DNA of 39,560 nt from an uncultured bacterium (GCA_903854215.1 CAINVT010000033.1:1-39560), one strand, 5' to 3'; shown: positions 1 to 9,068, counted from the stretch's first letter. Notes: generated from the sequence alone by a model not told the origin. A program made the numbers and translations.

Positions 1-20
1 AAATAATGTACCCATTATTT
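1..20. terminator. inverted repeat, possible terminator of an upstream gene
   Basis: aaataatg-tacc-cattattt, perfect 8-bp stem at the window edge. Confidence 0.3.
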
Positions 21-130
21 GTGACAGTCGCCTTTGTGCCACGTCCTTAACGCTCACCGCAGTGAGCACATTTATGCACGAGGCCTATCGGCGACGATAT
101 ATAACCCATTTTGTGTAGTATTCTTGAGGA

Positions 131-1474
131 ATGAGACGTGTAATTCCATTGGTACTACTTCTCCTGCTGCTATCCCCTTCACTGGTAATTGCACAGACAC
201 TCACCAGTACCGATCGCGCGGCACTTGAGGCACAGCTCGTGCAGGTGCAAGCCCAACAGGCACAGGCACAGCAAGCGCTCGTCGTAGCACAATCAAAATC
301 TTCATCGTTACAAAATACGATCAACGTCTTCGCCGCGAAGGTCAAAGCGGAGCAACTCGATATTCAAGCCAAAAATCTAAAGATCCAGACGCTCGGCGCC
401 AACATTGTGACCACACAAGGACAGATCAATACACTCGCCTCGCAGATCGATCAGAACAAAAAATACATCAGTGATCTTTTCTCAAAAATCCGACAATCGG
501 ATGACACGTCACTCATCGAGGTATTCCTTTCAAACACATCATTGTCGCAATTCTACGACGACGAGATTTCTTTGCAGACACTGCAACAAGATATCAGTAT
601 CCTATCAGCACAGCTCTCGATGGAGGAGGCATCAAGTACGACACAGAAGAACGTCCTTGTAACAGCTCAAAACGCCGCTGTCGACGCGCGGTACGCGATA
701 CAGCAAGAACAGGTAACGATGCAATCCAATGCCGCACAGGAAAAGAAACTACTCGCGATCAGCAAGAGTACCGAGAGCGCGTACACCACACTGATATCGA
801 CGAACAAAAAGGAGATCGCCGCGATCAACGCGAAGCTCTTCGCTTTGGCAGGTGGAAGCAACTCGATTCAGTTCGGCACCGCCTACCAATATGCGCTCTC
901 CGCACAACAAACGACGGGCCTCGACCCTGCGTTTCTTTTGGCAATCCTCACCCAAGAATCCAATCTTGGCAGCAACCAAGGAAATTGTTATCTCGTCGAT
1001 AAAAGTACGGGTGCCGGCGCGAGCATCAAGACTGGCAAAGTTTTCACGAAGACGATGCAACCGACGCGCGATGTGCCACCATTTCTCAACATTACTTCGG
1101 CTCTCGGCGTCGACCCCTTGCATACGGTCGTCTCATGCCCGCAATCCGTCGGATGGGGTGGCGCCATGGGACCGGCGCAATTCATCCCGTCGACGTGGAT
1201 GTTGTTCGCCAATCGCGTTTCATCTGCGCTCGGTACTTCCGGTATGGCAAATCCGTGGAATCCGCAGGCGGGATTCATGGCTTCCGCGCTGTATCTTTCT
1301 GATCTCGGTGCGAGCGGCGGCGGCTATACGGCCGAATATAACGCCGCGTGCCGATACTATTCGGGAAGTCCATGTAGCACTTCATCACTCATCGCAAGCT
1401 ACGGCAAAAGCGTCATGTCCCTCACCTCGACGATCCAAACGACCGAGATTGATAAATTACAGGCGATTCAATAG
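131..1474 (+). CDS. secreted coiled-coil peptidoglycan hydrolase with C-terminal lytic transglycosylase (MltB/SLT-like) domain
   Basis: signal peptide MRRVIPLVLLLLLLSPSLVIAQ; long Gln/Ala coiled coil; ILTQESNLGSNQG and GAMGPAQFIPSTWMLF motifs; GAGG just before ATG. Confidence 0.85.
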   Translation: MRRVIPLVLLLLLLSPSLVIAQTLTSTDRAALEAQLVQVQAQQAQAQQALVVAQSKSSSLQNTINVFAAKVKAEQLDIQAKNLKIQTLGANIVTTQGQINTLASQIDQNKKYISDLFSKIRQSDDTSLIEVFLSNTSLSQFYDDEISLQTLQQDISILSAQLSMEEASSTTQKNVLVTAQNAAVDARYAIQQEQVTMQSNAAQEKKLLAISKSTESAYTTLISTNKKEIAAINAKLFALAGGSNSIQFGTAYQYALSAQQTTGLDPAFLLAILTQESNLGSNQGNCYLVDKSTGAGASIKTGKVFTKTMQPTRDVPPFLNITSALGVDPLHTVVSCPQSVGWGGAMGPAQFIPSTWMLFANRVSSALGTSGMANPWNPQAGFMASALYLSDLGASGGGYTAEYNAACRYYSGSPCSTSSLIASYGKSVMSLTSTIQTTEIDKLQAIQ

Positions 1475-1480
1475 CTATTT

Positions 1481-1554
1481 TGGTGCGAGATGCGGGAATC
1501 GAACCCGCGTTTAATGCTTGGGAAGCACTCGTTTTACCACTAAACTAATCTCGC
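1481..1554 (-). tRNA. tRNA-Gly (anticodon UCC), CCA encoded
   Basis: minus strand GCGAGAT..TTAGTTTAGTGGTAAAAC..GAGTGCTTCCCAAGCATT..GCGGGTTCGATTCCCGC..ATCTCGCACCA folds as a cloverleaf. Confidence 0.95.
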
Positions 1555-1560
1555 TTGTCC

Positions 1561-1614
1561 GCCCGTAGCTTTAGCGAAGGAGGGCATTGGTACGCCGAAG
1601 CCTGAGCGAAGGCG
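1561..1614. repeat. two tandem diverged copies of a short quasi-palindromic repeat
   Basis: gCCCGTAGCTTTAGCGAAGGAGGGC (1561-1585) and CGCCGAAGCCTGAGCGAAGGCG (1593-1614) share CG(T/A)AGC(TTT/CTG)AGCGAAGG. Confidence 0.6.
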
Positions 1615-1672
1615 ACCATCACCCTACGACTTCGCATCAAAATGTAACAGAATTTCACGCAGAGAGCGAGGT

Positions 1673-1797
1673 CGGCTGTTACATGGTGGAGCCTGTGCAG
1701 ACGCGAGGGCTTGGCCTCCGCGTATTCGCGGAGCCTCGTGTCGAACCTAAGAACATTTTCGCTGGAAAAATGTTCGGGCTCCACCGTGCAATAGCCG
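1673..1797 (+). ncRNA. putative structured RNA or structured repeat: long closing stem plus two internal hairpins (three-way junction)
   Basis: P1 1673-1693/1777-1797 (21 bp, one A.C mismatch, two G-U); P2 1701-1708/1734-1741 with nested CTCCGCG-TATT-CGCGGAG (1716-1733); P3 gaacatttt..aaaatgttc (1751-1775). Confidence 0.5.
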
Positions 1798-1806
1798 CCG
1801 AGCGGC

Positions 1807-2184
1807 TCACCACCACGAAAACGTATCCTGCAGCCACGTCTCAAATGACGTCGAGGTCGCCGTGGTCGTTGCGGGCTTCAGCGGTTCGACGATAATCACC
1901 ATCCCCTCGCCTGCGTTGCCGACATTGTATTCCTGTCGCAACGCCGCCTCTTTGCCGCGCTCGGTCTCAAGGTCGGCGATCGACGCCGTGAGTTGATCCT
2001 GTTGTGCCGAAAGCGTCGCGAGCTGAGCAAGCGCCTCTTGCTTCAGCACTGCCGATTCCCGCTCCTTACGATAGATGCCCCAGACGCCCGACAATGCGAC
2101 GACGACCAAAAAAAAGAGCCCCAGCAGCATGAGCCTTCGGCCGAAGATTCGCACCGGATCCCGTCTTTCCTTCAAAGTCGCCAT
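1807..2184 (-). CDS. septum formation initiator family protein (DivIC/FtsB-like)
   Basis: short N-terminal TM followed by a coiled coil and LRQEYNVGNAGEGMVIIVEP, typical of DivIC/FtsB. Confidence 0.75.
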   Translation of the reverse strand: MATLKERRDPVRIFGRRLMLLGLFFLVVVALSGVWGIYRKERESAVLKQEALAQLATLSAQQDQLTASIADLETERGKEAALRQEYNVGNAGEGMVIIVEPLKPATTTATSTSFETWLQDTFSWW

Positions 2185-2191
2185 GGTGTAT

Positions 2192-2197
2192 ATTATA
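2192..2197 (-). promoter_or_regulatory. -10 box TATAAT, putative leaderless start for the divIC-like gene
   Basis: minus strand TATAAT-atacacc-ATG, 7 nt spacing. Confidence 0.5.
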
Positions 2198-2209
2198 CGG
2201 CATCAACGT

Positions 2210-2341
2210 ATGAGTTTCCTTTTTCACAAACGAACCCAAAAAGCCCTCAATGTCGTCTGGGGCGTCGTCGCTATCCTCGTAACCCTCGGCATGGTCATAT
2301 TTTTCGCCCCCGGCCTCATGACCTGGCTCACGAGTCTCTAA
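2210..2341 (+). CDS. 43-aa single-TM small protein
   Basis: MSFLFHKRTQKALNVVWGVVAILVTLGMVIFFAPGLMTWLTSL, divergent from the divIC-like gene; ATG internal to ORF 2075-2341. Confidence 0.6.
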   Translation: MSFLFHKRTQKALNVVWGVVAILVTLGMVIFFAPGLMTWLTSL

Positions 2342-2376
2342 GAGAGACAAGTTTGACTTCAAGTCAGACTTGATGA

Positions 2377-4230
2377 TTAGGAATCCCGAATCACCTTCAA
2401 GAATACGTCGTTCGGGATATCGACTTTGCCGCGCGCGAGCATGCGCTTCTTACCTTTCTTCTGCTTTTCCCACAACTTCATGCGACGTGTGATGTCGCCA
2501 CCATAGAGGTAATCGGTGACATCCTTGCGCATTGCCGGCTTGCGGCGCGCGGCGATGATGCGGCCGTCGGCCTTGGCTTGGATCTTGAGCTCGAACATCT
2601 GCCGCGGCAGTAATTTTTCCAATTTCTCAACCATCGATTCGGCCTCCTGCTGGATGCGACGACGCGACACGATGCGCGCAAATGCCGGCATCATCTCTTC
2701 GGCAACGAGCACATCGAGTCGCACGACGTCCGCAGGCTTGAGTCCCTCGATCTTGTACGAAAGCGACGCATAGCCCGAGGAGACGCTCTTGAGCCGATCG
2801 AAGAATCCACGCATGAGCTCACGCAACGGCATGGCGGCTTTGATCTCGGTCTTTCCATCGGGCAAGGTCTCGGTGTCGCCGACGATTCCCTCGTGATCGT
2901 AAAAAAGCTGCGAGATACCGCCGATGTATGCGGGTGGTGTGATGACGGCCACACTTGTCCACAGTTCGCGCACACCTTTGGTCGAACCGTCATCGGGAAA
3001 ACGTGCCGGTGCGTAGATCTCCTCGACTTCCCCGTTCATTTTCGTGATCTCGTAGACAGTCGTCGGCTGGGTGACGACGAGCTCCATGCCGAATTCGCGT
3101 TTGAGGCGTTCGATGATAATTTCGAGGTGGAGCATGCCCAAGAATCCACATCGAAATCCTTTGCCCATGACGCCGGATGATTCTTCTTCATATGAAAGCG
3201 ATGAGTCCGAAAGCCGCAGACGATCAAGCGAAAGGCGCAACACCGAGAGATCATCCTGTGATTCAGGGTAGACAGACGCCCAGATGACCGGCGTCGGTGA
3301 TTTGTAGCCATGTAACTCCGGCGCAGGATTACGCACGGTCGTGACCGTTTCGCCGACCGAGGCAATGCCCGGCTTCTTGATGCCCGTCACAATGTATCCG
3401 ATCTCACCCTCGGCAATCTCGGCACATGGCTTTTCTTCCGGCGAAAGGATGCCGACTTCGAGCGCAGTGAAATCTGCATGCGCCGCGACGAATCGTAGCG
3501 CATCACCCTTCCCAATCTTCCCGCCAAAGACGCGCATATACACGATGACACCGCGGTGATCCGAATAGCCGAAGTCGAAGACAAGCGCTTGTACACCGTT
3601 ACCGCCGTGCTTCGGTGCCGGTATTTTCTCGACGACAGTATTCAAAAGTTCCGTAACTCCCTCACCGGTCTTTCCCGACGCACCCAAGACATCGGATTCG
3701 TCACATCCAAGCAAAAGTGCGAGTTCACTCTTAATATCCTCAACGCGCGCATGTGGTGCATCGATCTTCGAGACGACGGGGATGATGACGAGCCCGAGCT
3801 CGCGCGCAATCGCGAGCACCGAGAGTGTTTGCGCCTCGACTCCCTGTGTCGCATCAACGAGCAATATCACGCCCTCGACCGCCGAAAGGGCGCGTGATAC
3901 CTCGTATGCAAAGTCCACGTGACCGGGAGTGTCGATGAGATTGAGAATATACGAACCGGTCGGCGGCAGAACATTCGTTTCGTGACCCGAACGATAGGCG
4001 GAAGCACGAAACGAATGTTCTGCCGCCGCGCTGTTATAATTCCACTCCATTCGCACCGGCTGCATCTTGATCGTGATGCCACGCTCGCGTTCGAGATCCA
4101 TGCGGTCAAGTACCTGCTCCTGCATATTTCGCGGCTCGATCGTACCCGTGAGCTCAAGCATGCGGTCGGCAAGGGTACTCTTCCCATGATCAATATGGGC
4201 AATTATTGAGAAGTTACGGATGTTTTTCAT
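2377..4230 (-). CDS. lepA: elongation factor 4 (LepA)
   Basis: MKNIRNFSIIAHIDHGKSTLADRMLE, DTPGHVDF, full-length with C-terminal GKKRMLARGKVDIPNDVFLKVI. Confidence 0.97.
   Translation of the reverse strand: MKNIRNFSIIAHIDHGKSTLADRMLELTGTIEPRNMQEQVLDRMDLERERGITIKMQPVRMEWNYNSAAAEHSFRASAYRSGHETNVLPPTGSYILNLIDTPGHVDFAYEVSRALSAVEGVILLVDATQGVEAQTLSVLAIARELGLVIIPVVSKIDAPHARVEDIKSELALLLGCDESDVLGASGKTGEGVTELLNTVVEKIPAPKHGGNGVQALVFDFGYSDHRGVIVYMRVFGGKIGKGDALRFVAAHADFTALEVGILSPEEKPCAEIAEGEIGYIVTGIKKPGIASVGETVTTVRNPAPELHGYKSPTPVIWASVYPESQDDLSVLRLSLDRLRLSDSSLSYEEESSGVMGKGFRCGFLGMLHLEIIIERLKREFGMELVVTQPTTVYEITKMNGEVEEIYAPARFPDDGSTKGVRELWTSVAVITPPAYIGGISQLFYDHEGIVGDTETLPDGKTEIKAAMPLRELMRGFFDRLKSVSSGYASLSYKIEGLKPADVVRLDVLVAEEMMPAFARIVSRRRIQQEAESMVEKLEKLLPRQMFELKIQAKADGRIIAARRKPAMRKDVTDYLYGGDITRRMKLWEKQKKGKKRMLARGKVDIPNDVFLKVIRDS
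3961..4028. repeat. perfect 24-bp inverted repeat (20-nt loop) inserted in frame in lepA
   Basis: cggcggcagaacattcgtttcgtg (3961-3984) and exact reverse complement cacgaaacgaatgttctgccgccg (4005-4028). Confidence 0.9.
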
Positions 4231-4306
4231 GACGTTCTAACCCCGTGGCGACTCTGTCGCTTTACCGGGTTCACCGCTCTACTGTAACCTTCTTTGAAGC
4301 TTTAGA

Positions 4307-4894
4307 CTACTGGACCGTATGACCGGCCGAATAATGATGGTTTTGATCTTGTGCATCGTAAGAAGCATGTGACACCAAACCAAATGTTCCTGAGTCGGCA
4401 CCTTCCACCAAGTGACCCATCCAATATACATGCACTCGATCTTTGGAATAAAAAGTATCCACATCGTATACGGCATCAAGAGGCTGAAATGTATTCGGAT
4501 CAGCCTTTGGAAGCATTCTTATGAAAACTCCACTATCTCCAACTAGGTCAAAAAAATACACATGTTGGTCGTCCTTCGCGTAAAGTGTAGGCTTTCCATT
4601 TGAGTTAAAACTGACAAGAAAACTGCTAGGATTAGAGTCTGGGAATACCGAGTCGGCTGAACCTGGCGTAGTCTTATCAGAAAGATATATATGTGTATTC
4701 ATTTCTGCAAAGCCAAATTCTTGGTTGTCTACCTGAGCGAACGGAATCCACTTCACCTTATTTGATATTTGCGGCGTAAAACCAGCTTGGTCGTTCGTGG
4801 ATCTGATTGCACCTTTAGAAAACCAATACAACCCAGCACCACAAAGAGCAAAAAACAGTACGGCTAAAACTGTGATTCTTGCGATATTTTTCAT
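4307..4894 (-). CDS. DKNYY-family-like membrane-anchored protein
   Basis: N-terminal TM; repeated YAKDDQHVYFFD, YSKDRVHVYWMG, DAQDQNHHYSAG motifs. Confidence 0.6.
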   Translation of the reverse strand: MKNIARITVLAVLFFALCGAGLYWFSKGAIRSTNDQAGFTPQISNKVKWIPFAQVDNQEFGFAEMNTHIYLSDKTTPGSADSVFPDSNPSSFLVSFNSNGKPTLYAKDDQHVYFFDLVGDSGVFIRMLPKADPNTFQPLDAVYDVDTFYSKDRVHVYWMGHLVEGADSGTFGLVSHASYDAQDQNHHYSAGHTVQ

Positions 4895-4908
4895 GCAGAA
4901 AGTATATC

Positions 4909-5193
4909 TCAGATCCGCTCCTCTACTCCCCCATATCCATGGGAGCGGTGGATGATCGCAAGAACCCTGATAATATTCCTCTCTATGCAATAAACGACCC
5001 GATAATCGCCGACGCGCAGGCTTCGGCAGCCTTTGAGAGACTGACGCAAAGGCTTGCCGAACAAATCTGGAGCACTGAGGAGCTTAGCCTCTATCGAAGT
5101 TCGAATCTCTTCAAACCAAAAGGAATCGAGTCCCGATATGTCATCAGAAACAAGGCGATGGTATGTTAGCGAGTATTCTTTTTCTGACCCCAT
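4909..5193 (-). CDS. RelE/ParE-family toxin
   Basis: LFGKPLRQSLKGCRSLRVGDYRVVYCIERNIIRVLAIIHRS; overlaps the antitoxin 3' end. Confidence 0.85.
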   Translation of the reverse strand: MGSEKEYSLTYHRLVSDDISGLDSFWFEEIRTSIEAKLLSAPDLFGKPLRQSLKGCRSLRVGDYRVVYCIERNIIRVLAIIHRSHGYGGVEERI

Positions 5194-5408
5194 ACTTCTT
5201 CGTGCGAGAGCCACGGACCCCGATAATTCTTCAATCGCTCGTCAGCGATCTCGCTTAACACACGATCCTCCTCGATCTCAAGGGCGAATTCAAGCAATGC
5301 GCCCGCTTTCGTCGCGACCGGCTCTTGGTCACGTTTGGCCAAATGTGCGAGCGCTCGAGCCGTACTTTTGGAAATACTGATATTGATGCGTTGTTTTGTC
5401 GTTGCCAT
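5166..5408 (-). CDS. ribbon-helix-helix antitoxin
   Basis: MATTKQRINISISKSTARALAHLAKRDQ..., 80 aa, upstream of and overlapping the RelE-like gene. Confidence 0.8.
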   Translation of the reverse strand: MATTKQRINISISKSTARALAHLAKRDQEPVATKAGALLEFALEIEEDRVLSEIADERLKNYRGPWLSHEEVWGQKKNTR

Positions 5409-5410
5409 AG

Positions 5411-5429
5411 GTGTATCAAAAGTGTATCA
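5411..5429. promoter_or_regulatory. tandem operator-like repeats upstream of the antitoxin
   Basis: GTGTATCA (5411-5418) and GTGTATCA (5422-5429), exact 11-bp period next to the antitoxin ATG. Confidence 0.6.
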
Positions 5430-5444
5430 CTTCACCCGTGGGCG

Positions 5445-7127
5445 TCAAGATACATCACTCGGTGCGACGACGACTTGCCGCGCGTCAATGAACTTCCGCT
5501 TGAATGATGTAAACGCTTCTCCGAACTCCGGATTTTTGAGCAACATGAGGATGCCTGCGCATACAGCAAGACCGATACCACCGGCAATCGTCGCCTGCAC
5601 TATGAGACCGACCGTCGTATTGATCGTCCCCGCAATGCCTGTCGCTGCAAGAATAAGATACGTCACACCCGCACCGATCATGGCGGCAGAAAAACTCTCG
5701 AAGACGAGACGTGCCATACGTGCATGTGGAATTGCAAAATCGCGAATGAAGAAGTAGTAGCTCACGACACCCTCGGCGATTGATCCCAGCGCATAGCCGA
5801 GCGCGAGCATCAAAACCGCAGCCCCCGGTACATCCTTCACACGGAAGAGCGCTTCGATGAACGCGCGGAGAAACGAACTCTCATGAAATGCAACAAGAAG
5901 GAGCAGCGCCGAGATGACCGACACCGAGATATCGGCGATCCCGTAGTAGAGCGGCTTTCTCGTATTGCCGATCGCATAGTATGTGCGTGCGATCAAGAGC
6001 GTGATCGACTGCGCCGCGAGCGAGATCACAAAGAGCGCGAGTGCGGCTGCGGTGAGACGTGTCGCATCCCAGTTGAATTGTCCTGCGCCGAGAACGATAC
6101 GTACGATCTGTGCCCGCATCACGATCATAAAGATAGTTGCCGGAATCGCCCAGAACATAATGTGACGCATTGCAGCCTCGACATATTGCAAGAATTCATC
6201 CTTGGCACCGCGTGCATGCAAGCGAGATAACGTCGGAAATGCAGCGACTGCATACGAAACACCGATGATAGTAAGCGGCACCGATTGAAGATTAAAAGCG
6301 AAGGTGAATACGGTGATAGATCCGGAGACGAGGAACGAGGCCATTGCGATCAACGCGACGAGCGAGATCTGGGTCGAAGCGAGCGCAAGTGTCCGCGGAA
6401 TCGAAAGCAGCAAGATCTCGGTCAAGCCTTTGCGCATACGTTCGAGTGAAAGCCGTCCGACACTTTTCTCGGTGAAGAGGTACGGTAGTTGTACCATCAC
6501 GTGCATCAAGGCACCGAAGACAACACCCCATCCAAGACCCGCGATGCCGAAGATGGGATACAAAACAATGGCACCAAAGATGATACCGAGATTATATAAG
6601 AGCGGACTGACTGAATAGAGAATGAATCGGTGCCGCAGCTGAGTCAATGATGCGATCGTGTTGGAGGCACCCAGCAGGATCGGTTGCAACAGCAGTATGC
6701 GCATGAGCATGACCAGATCGGCACTCGAACTCGCAGTAGCTGTAAGGCCTGGGGCGATGAGAGGTGCAAGGACCGGGGCAAGCGCATACAGAATGAGCGA
6801 GATGAATGACATTCCGATGAAGAACACCCAGAGCGTGTTGCGCAAAAAAGGTATCATCAGTCCTTCCTGTTCCGCTTCGAGCCGCGAGAGGATCGGCAAG
6901 AGCGCGTAGAGCGAGAAGAGCGATGCAATCGTCGCAAAAAGCAGGTCTGGCATACGAAACGCCGCATAGTAGAGATCGAGCGTGTGTCCGGCGCCGAATG
7001 CGAACGCGAGTATCCTGTCGCGAAAAAGCCCCAGGAGCTGCGATGCCAAAGCAAAAGCAGCAAGCAGATACGCCGCCTGATGCATACCACGTGTCTCACG
7101 TGAGAGGAAACGAAACGGTTTGATCAT
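5445..7127 (-). CDS. murJ: lipid II flippase MurJ/MviN
   Basis: 560-aa multi-TM MATE-like protein; ASQLLGLFRDRILAFAFGAG N-terminus typical of MviN. Confidence 0.93.
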   Translation of the reverse strand: MIKPFRFLSRETRGMHQAAYLLAAFALASQLLGLFRDRILAFAFGAGHTLDLYYAAFRMPDLLFATIASLFSLYALLPILSRLEAEQEGLMIPFLRNTLWVFFIGMSFISLILYALAPVLAPLIAPGLTATASSSADLVMLMRILLLQPILLGASNTIASLTQLRHRFILYSVSPLLYNLGIIFGAIVLYPIFGIAGLGWGVVFGALMHVMVQLPYLFTEKSVGRLSLERMRKGLTEILLLSIPRTLALASTQISLVALIAMASFLVSGSITVFTFAFNLQSVPLTIIGVSYAVAAFPTLSRLHARGAKDEFLQYVEAAMRHIMFWAIPATIFMIVMRAQIVRIVLGAGQFNWDATRLTAAALALFVISLAAQSITLLIARTYYAIGNTRKPLYYGIADISVSVISALLLLVAFHESSFLRAFIEALFRVKDVPGAAVLMLALGYALGSIAEGVVSYYFFIRDFAIPHARMARLVFESFSAAMIGAGVTYLILAATGIAGTINTTVGLIVQATIAGGIGLAVCAGILMLLKNPEFGEAFTSFKRKFIDARQVVVAPSDVS

Positions 7128-7252
7128 GGTGAACCTACTCTACCACAGCAAAATCACGGCTGAAATACACGGCGTATTGCACGAAAAAAGGAGCCTACGC
7201 TCCTGTTTAGTCTGCGCCATACTCGCTGCGCTCGTTTTGCTTGTTCCCCTCG

Positions 7253-7280
7253 GAAGAGGGAGTGCGGACACTCCCTCTTC
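7253..7280 (-). terminator. perfect 12-bp hairpin just downstream of the RNase P RNA
   Basis: gaagagggagtg-cgga-cactccctcttc; no clear U-tract. Confidence 0.45.
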
Positions 7281-7290
7281 ACTCGGGTTC

Positions 7291-7677
7291 TCTGCGCAAT
7301 AAGCCGGATCCTGTCCCTCTTGCCGGTCGGCAAGGATGAGTAGTCATATATCTAGGATGAATGTTGCCATTCACCTCAAGCGGCTCTCTTATCAGTACAC
7401 GTGGCGCTGACAAGCACGGCCTTGCTCGCGGGTAGGAATTTTGCCGTTGCATCCGAGCCTTTGGTTATAGGCCGGTTCGCCCTACTTCGCTCTTACGAGC
7501 TTCGCAGGGCGTTTTTTCGCTCTCGCAAAAAAACGTTTCTGTTCGCATCCCTTGAATTACCCAGGCGGGCGTTACCCGCTACCTTTCTGCCAATTCTGTA
7601 AACAAAATTGGCGCGAGTCCGGACTTTCCTCCGCGTAAAATGACCGAAGTCATCACGCGGCGACTGCTTAGCGCAGG
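7291..7677 (-). ncRNA. rnpB: RNase P RNA (bacterial class A-like)
   Basis: minus strand GAGGAAAGTCCGGACTC, GGTAGCGGGTAACGCCCGCC, 3' ACAGGATCCGGCTTAT; terminal CTGCGC/GCGCAG pairing. Confidence 0.92.
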
Positions 7678-7716
7678 CGGTTATTATCACATGGAAGCAG
7701 ATGGCTGGCAATACGT

Positions 7717-8412
7717 TTAGCCCAACGCCAGTTTAACGGCAAGAATGGTCACATATTGTAAGAAATAGAAAATGTAGAACAGATATTTTGCGGGTATGCC
7801 CCGTTTATTGTTATAAGAATAGATTATGAATAGCGAAAGCAACCCGAAAAACTCCAAGAAAGAACTGTCGTAAAGGTATGAAAGATCAATGACAAAATGT
7901 GATTGAAGTTGGTATATGAACATTGGTAATATGCCTAAGATCACCGTTTGAGAAAATACCATTGCGCGAAAATCGTTCCGAAACACATAGAATGCGACCA
8001 CCGAGAGAACACCGGCCGCTCCGTAGTCTGTATTACATATGACAGCGAGCACTGCACAACAAAGCGTCGTGGTCAGCCACAACCATCGATTTGAGACATT
8101 TTGTATGACCATGATCGCGGTAAGCCCAAGAACGAGTGTGAAAACGACATCAAAATACAATGCGGGAGAGCCGACAAGTTGATTGACGTACCAAAATGGG
8201 ACTTGCGTAACAACAGCGAGAGCAAGGAGCCGGAGGATGTACACTTTTATGTTGTGCGTATAGTGGGCACCATTAGCTATGAGCCACGCGAAGAGTGGAA
8301 AAGCGAGTCTTCCGATGACGCGCATAATGACGATGTGCGGAAAAAAGAACAATCCAACATGATCAATGACCATGCATACAATGGCAAATATCTTTATCTG
8401 AAATGAGTTCAT
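7717..8412 (-). CDS. TraX-family membrane protein
   Basis: MNSFQIKIFAIVCMVIDHVGLFFFPHIVIMRVIGRLAFPLFAWLIANGAHYT N-terminus matches the TraX family. Confidence 0.85.
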   Translation of the reverse strand: MNSFQIKIFAIVCMVIDHVGLFFFPHIVIMRVIGRLAFPLFAWLIANGAHYTHNIKVYILRLLALAVVTQVPFWYVNQLVGSPALYFDVVFTLVLGLTAIMVIQNVSNRWLWLTTTLCCAVLAVICNTDYGAAGVLSVVAFYVFRNDFRAMVFSQTVILGILPMFIYQLQSHFVIDLSYLYDSSFLEFFGLLSLFIIYSYNNKRGIPAKYLFYIFYFLQYVTILAVKLALG

Positions 8413-8570
8413 GACAGATGGACCTCACTTGTTTCTTGGTGATTCAAACCGATTGTCCCTACATTGTGTGCATACAGAAGATAGAACGTCCCGGAGATTG
8501 CGGCGCAGACACCGACGACCCCAAGGAATGTTAGTACGCTGCGCGGTTTTGGAAGTGATCCGTGTGCCAT
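8409..8570 (-). CDS. 53-aa single-TM small protein, stop/start overlap (ATGA) with TraX
   Basis: MAHGSLPKPRSVLTFLGVVGVCAAISGTFYLLYAHNVGTIGLNHQETSEVHLS*; below the ORF-track cutoff. Confidence 0.6.
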   Translation of the reverse strand: MAHGSLPKPRSVLTFLGVVGVCAAISGTFYLLYAHNVGTIGLNHQETSEVHLS

Positions 8571-8591
8571 AGCAAATAATGCGAAATGTTA

Positions 8592-9011
8592 TTAGAAGAG
8601 CAATACAAGCGCCATCGCTATGAACGCAACGAGCCAGTAGAGCGCATTGATAAGATACAAGCGAAATGGGCGTTGCTCCCAGATTGTTGAACCGAGCAAG
8701 AGTGGTGCAGCAAATCCTATCCAACACCAGAACGCGAGCTGCAACGCCGTCGTCCAATCATAGACGCTCCACGCAGCTCCGAACCAAAACATCACATACG
8801 CAACGAGCACACTTGCCAATAATCCGAGAACGGCATGAAGTAGCTTACGATGCTGCGCTCGCTCCGCCATCTCCGGAGTAATACCCGCGAGTCGCATCCA
8901 AAGCCCCCCGAATATACGCGGATGATACCAGATGTAGCCGATAATGACCGAGACGACACCTGCGGCGAGAATGACCAAGAGCGTCGTGGTCGAAAAAGGA
9001 TACTGATACAT
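8592..9011 (-). CDS. DUF1761-family membrane protein
   Basis: IGYIWYHPRIFGGLWMRLAGITPEM typical of DUF1761; four TM segments. Confidence 0.8.
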   Translation of the reverse strand: MYQYPFSTTTLLVILAAGVVSVIIGYIWYHPRIFGGLWMRLAGITPEMAERAQHRKLLHAVLGLLASVLVAYVMFWFGAAWSVYDWTTALQLAFWCWIGFAAPLLLGSTIWEQRPFRLYLINALYWLVAFIAMALVLLF

Positions 9012-9068
9012 ATCAAGCTAATGGTACCGCATCGGTGGGTAACGTCCAGCCATGGGTGTGCGTAACAA

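Noticed and set aside
852-1514. 220-aa plus-strand ORF ending in GARCGNRTRV
   Set aside because: Out-of-frame overlap with the transglycosylase; the tail is a classic spurious translation of a tRNA T-arm.
1545-1895. overlapping ORFs in the intergenic region after tRNA-Gly
   Set aside because: They translate the structured repeats; no SD and no plausible protein.
4235-4275. imperfect hairpin upstream of lepA (aacccc...gggtt)
   Set aside because: Several mismatches and bulges; insufficient support for a regulatory element.
7401-7601. 66-aa ORF
   Set aside because: Lies inside the RNase P RNA gene.
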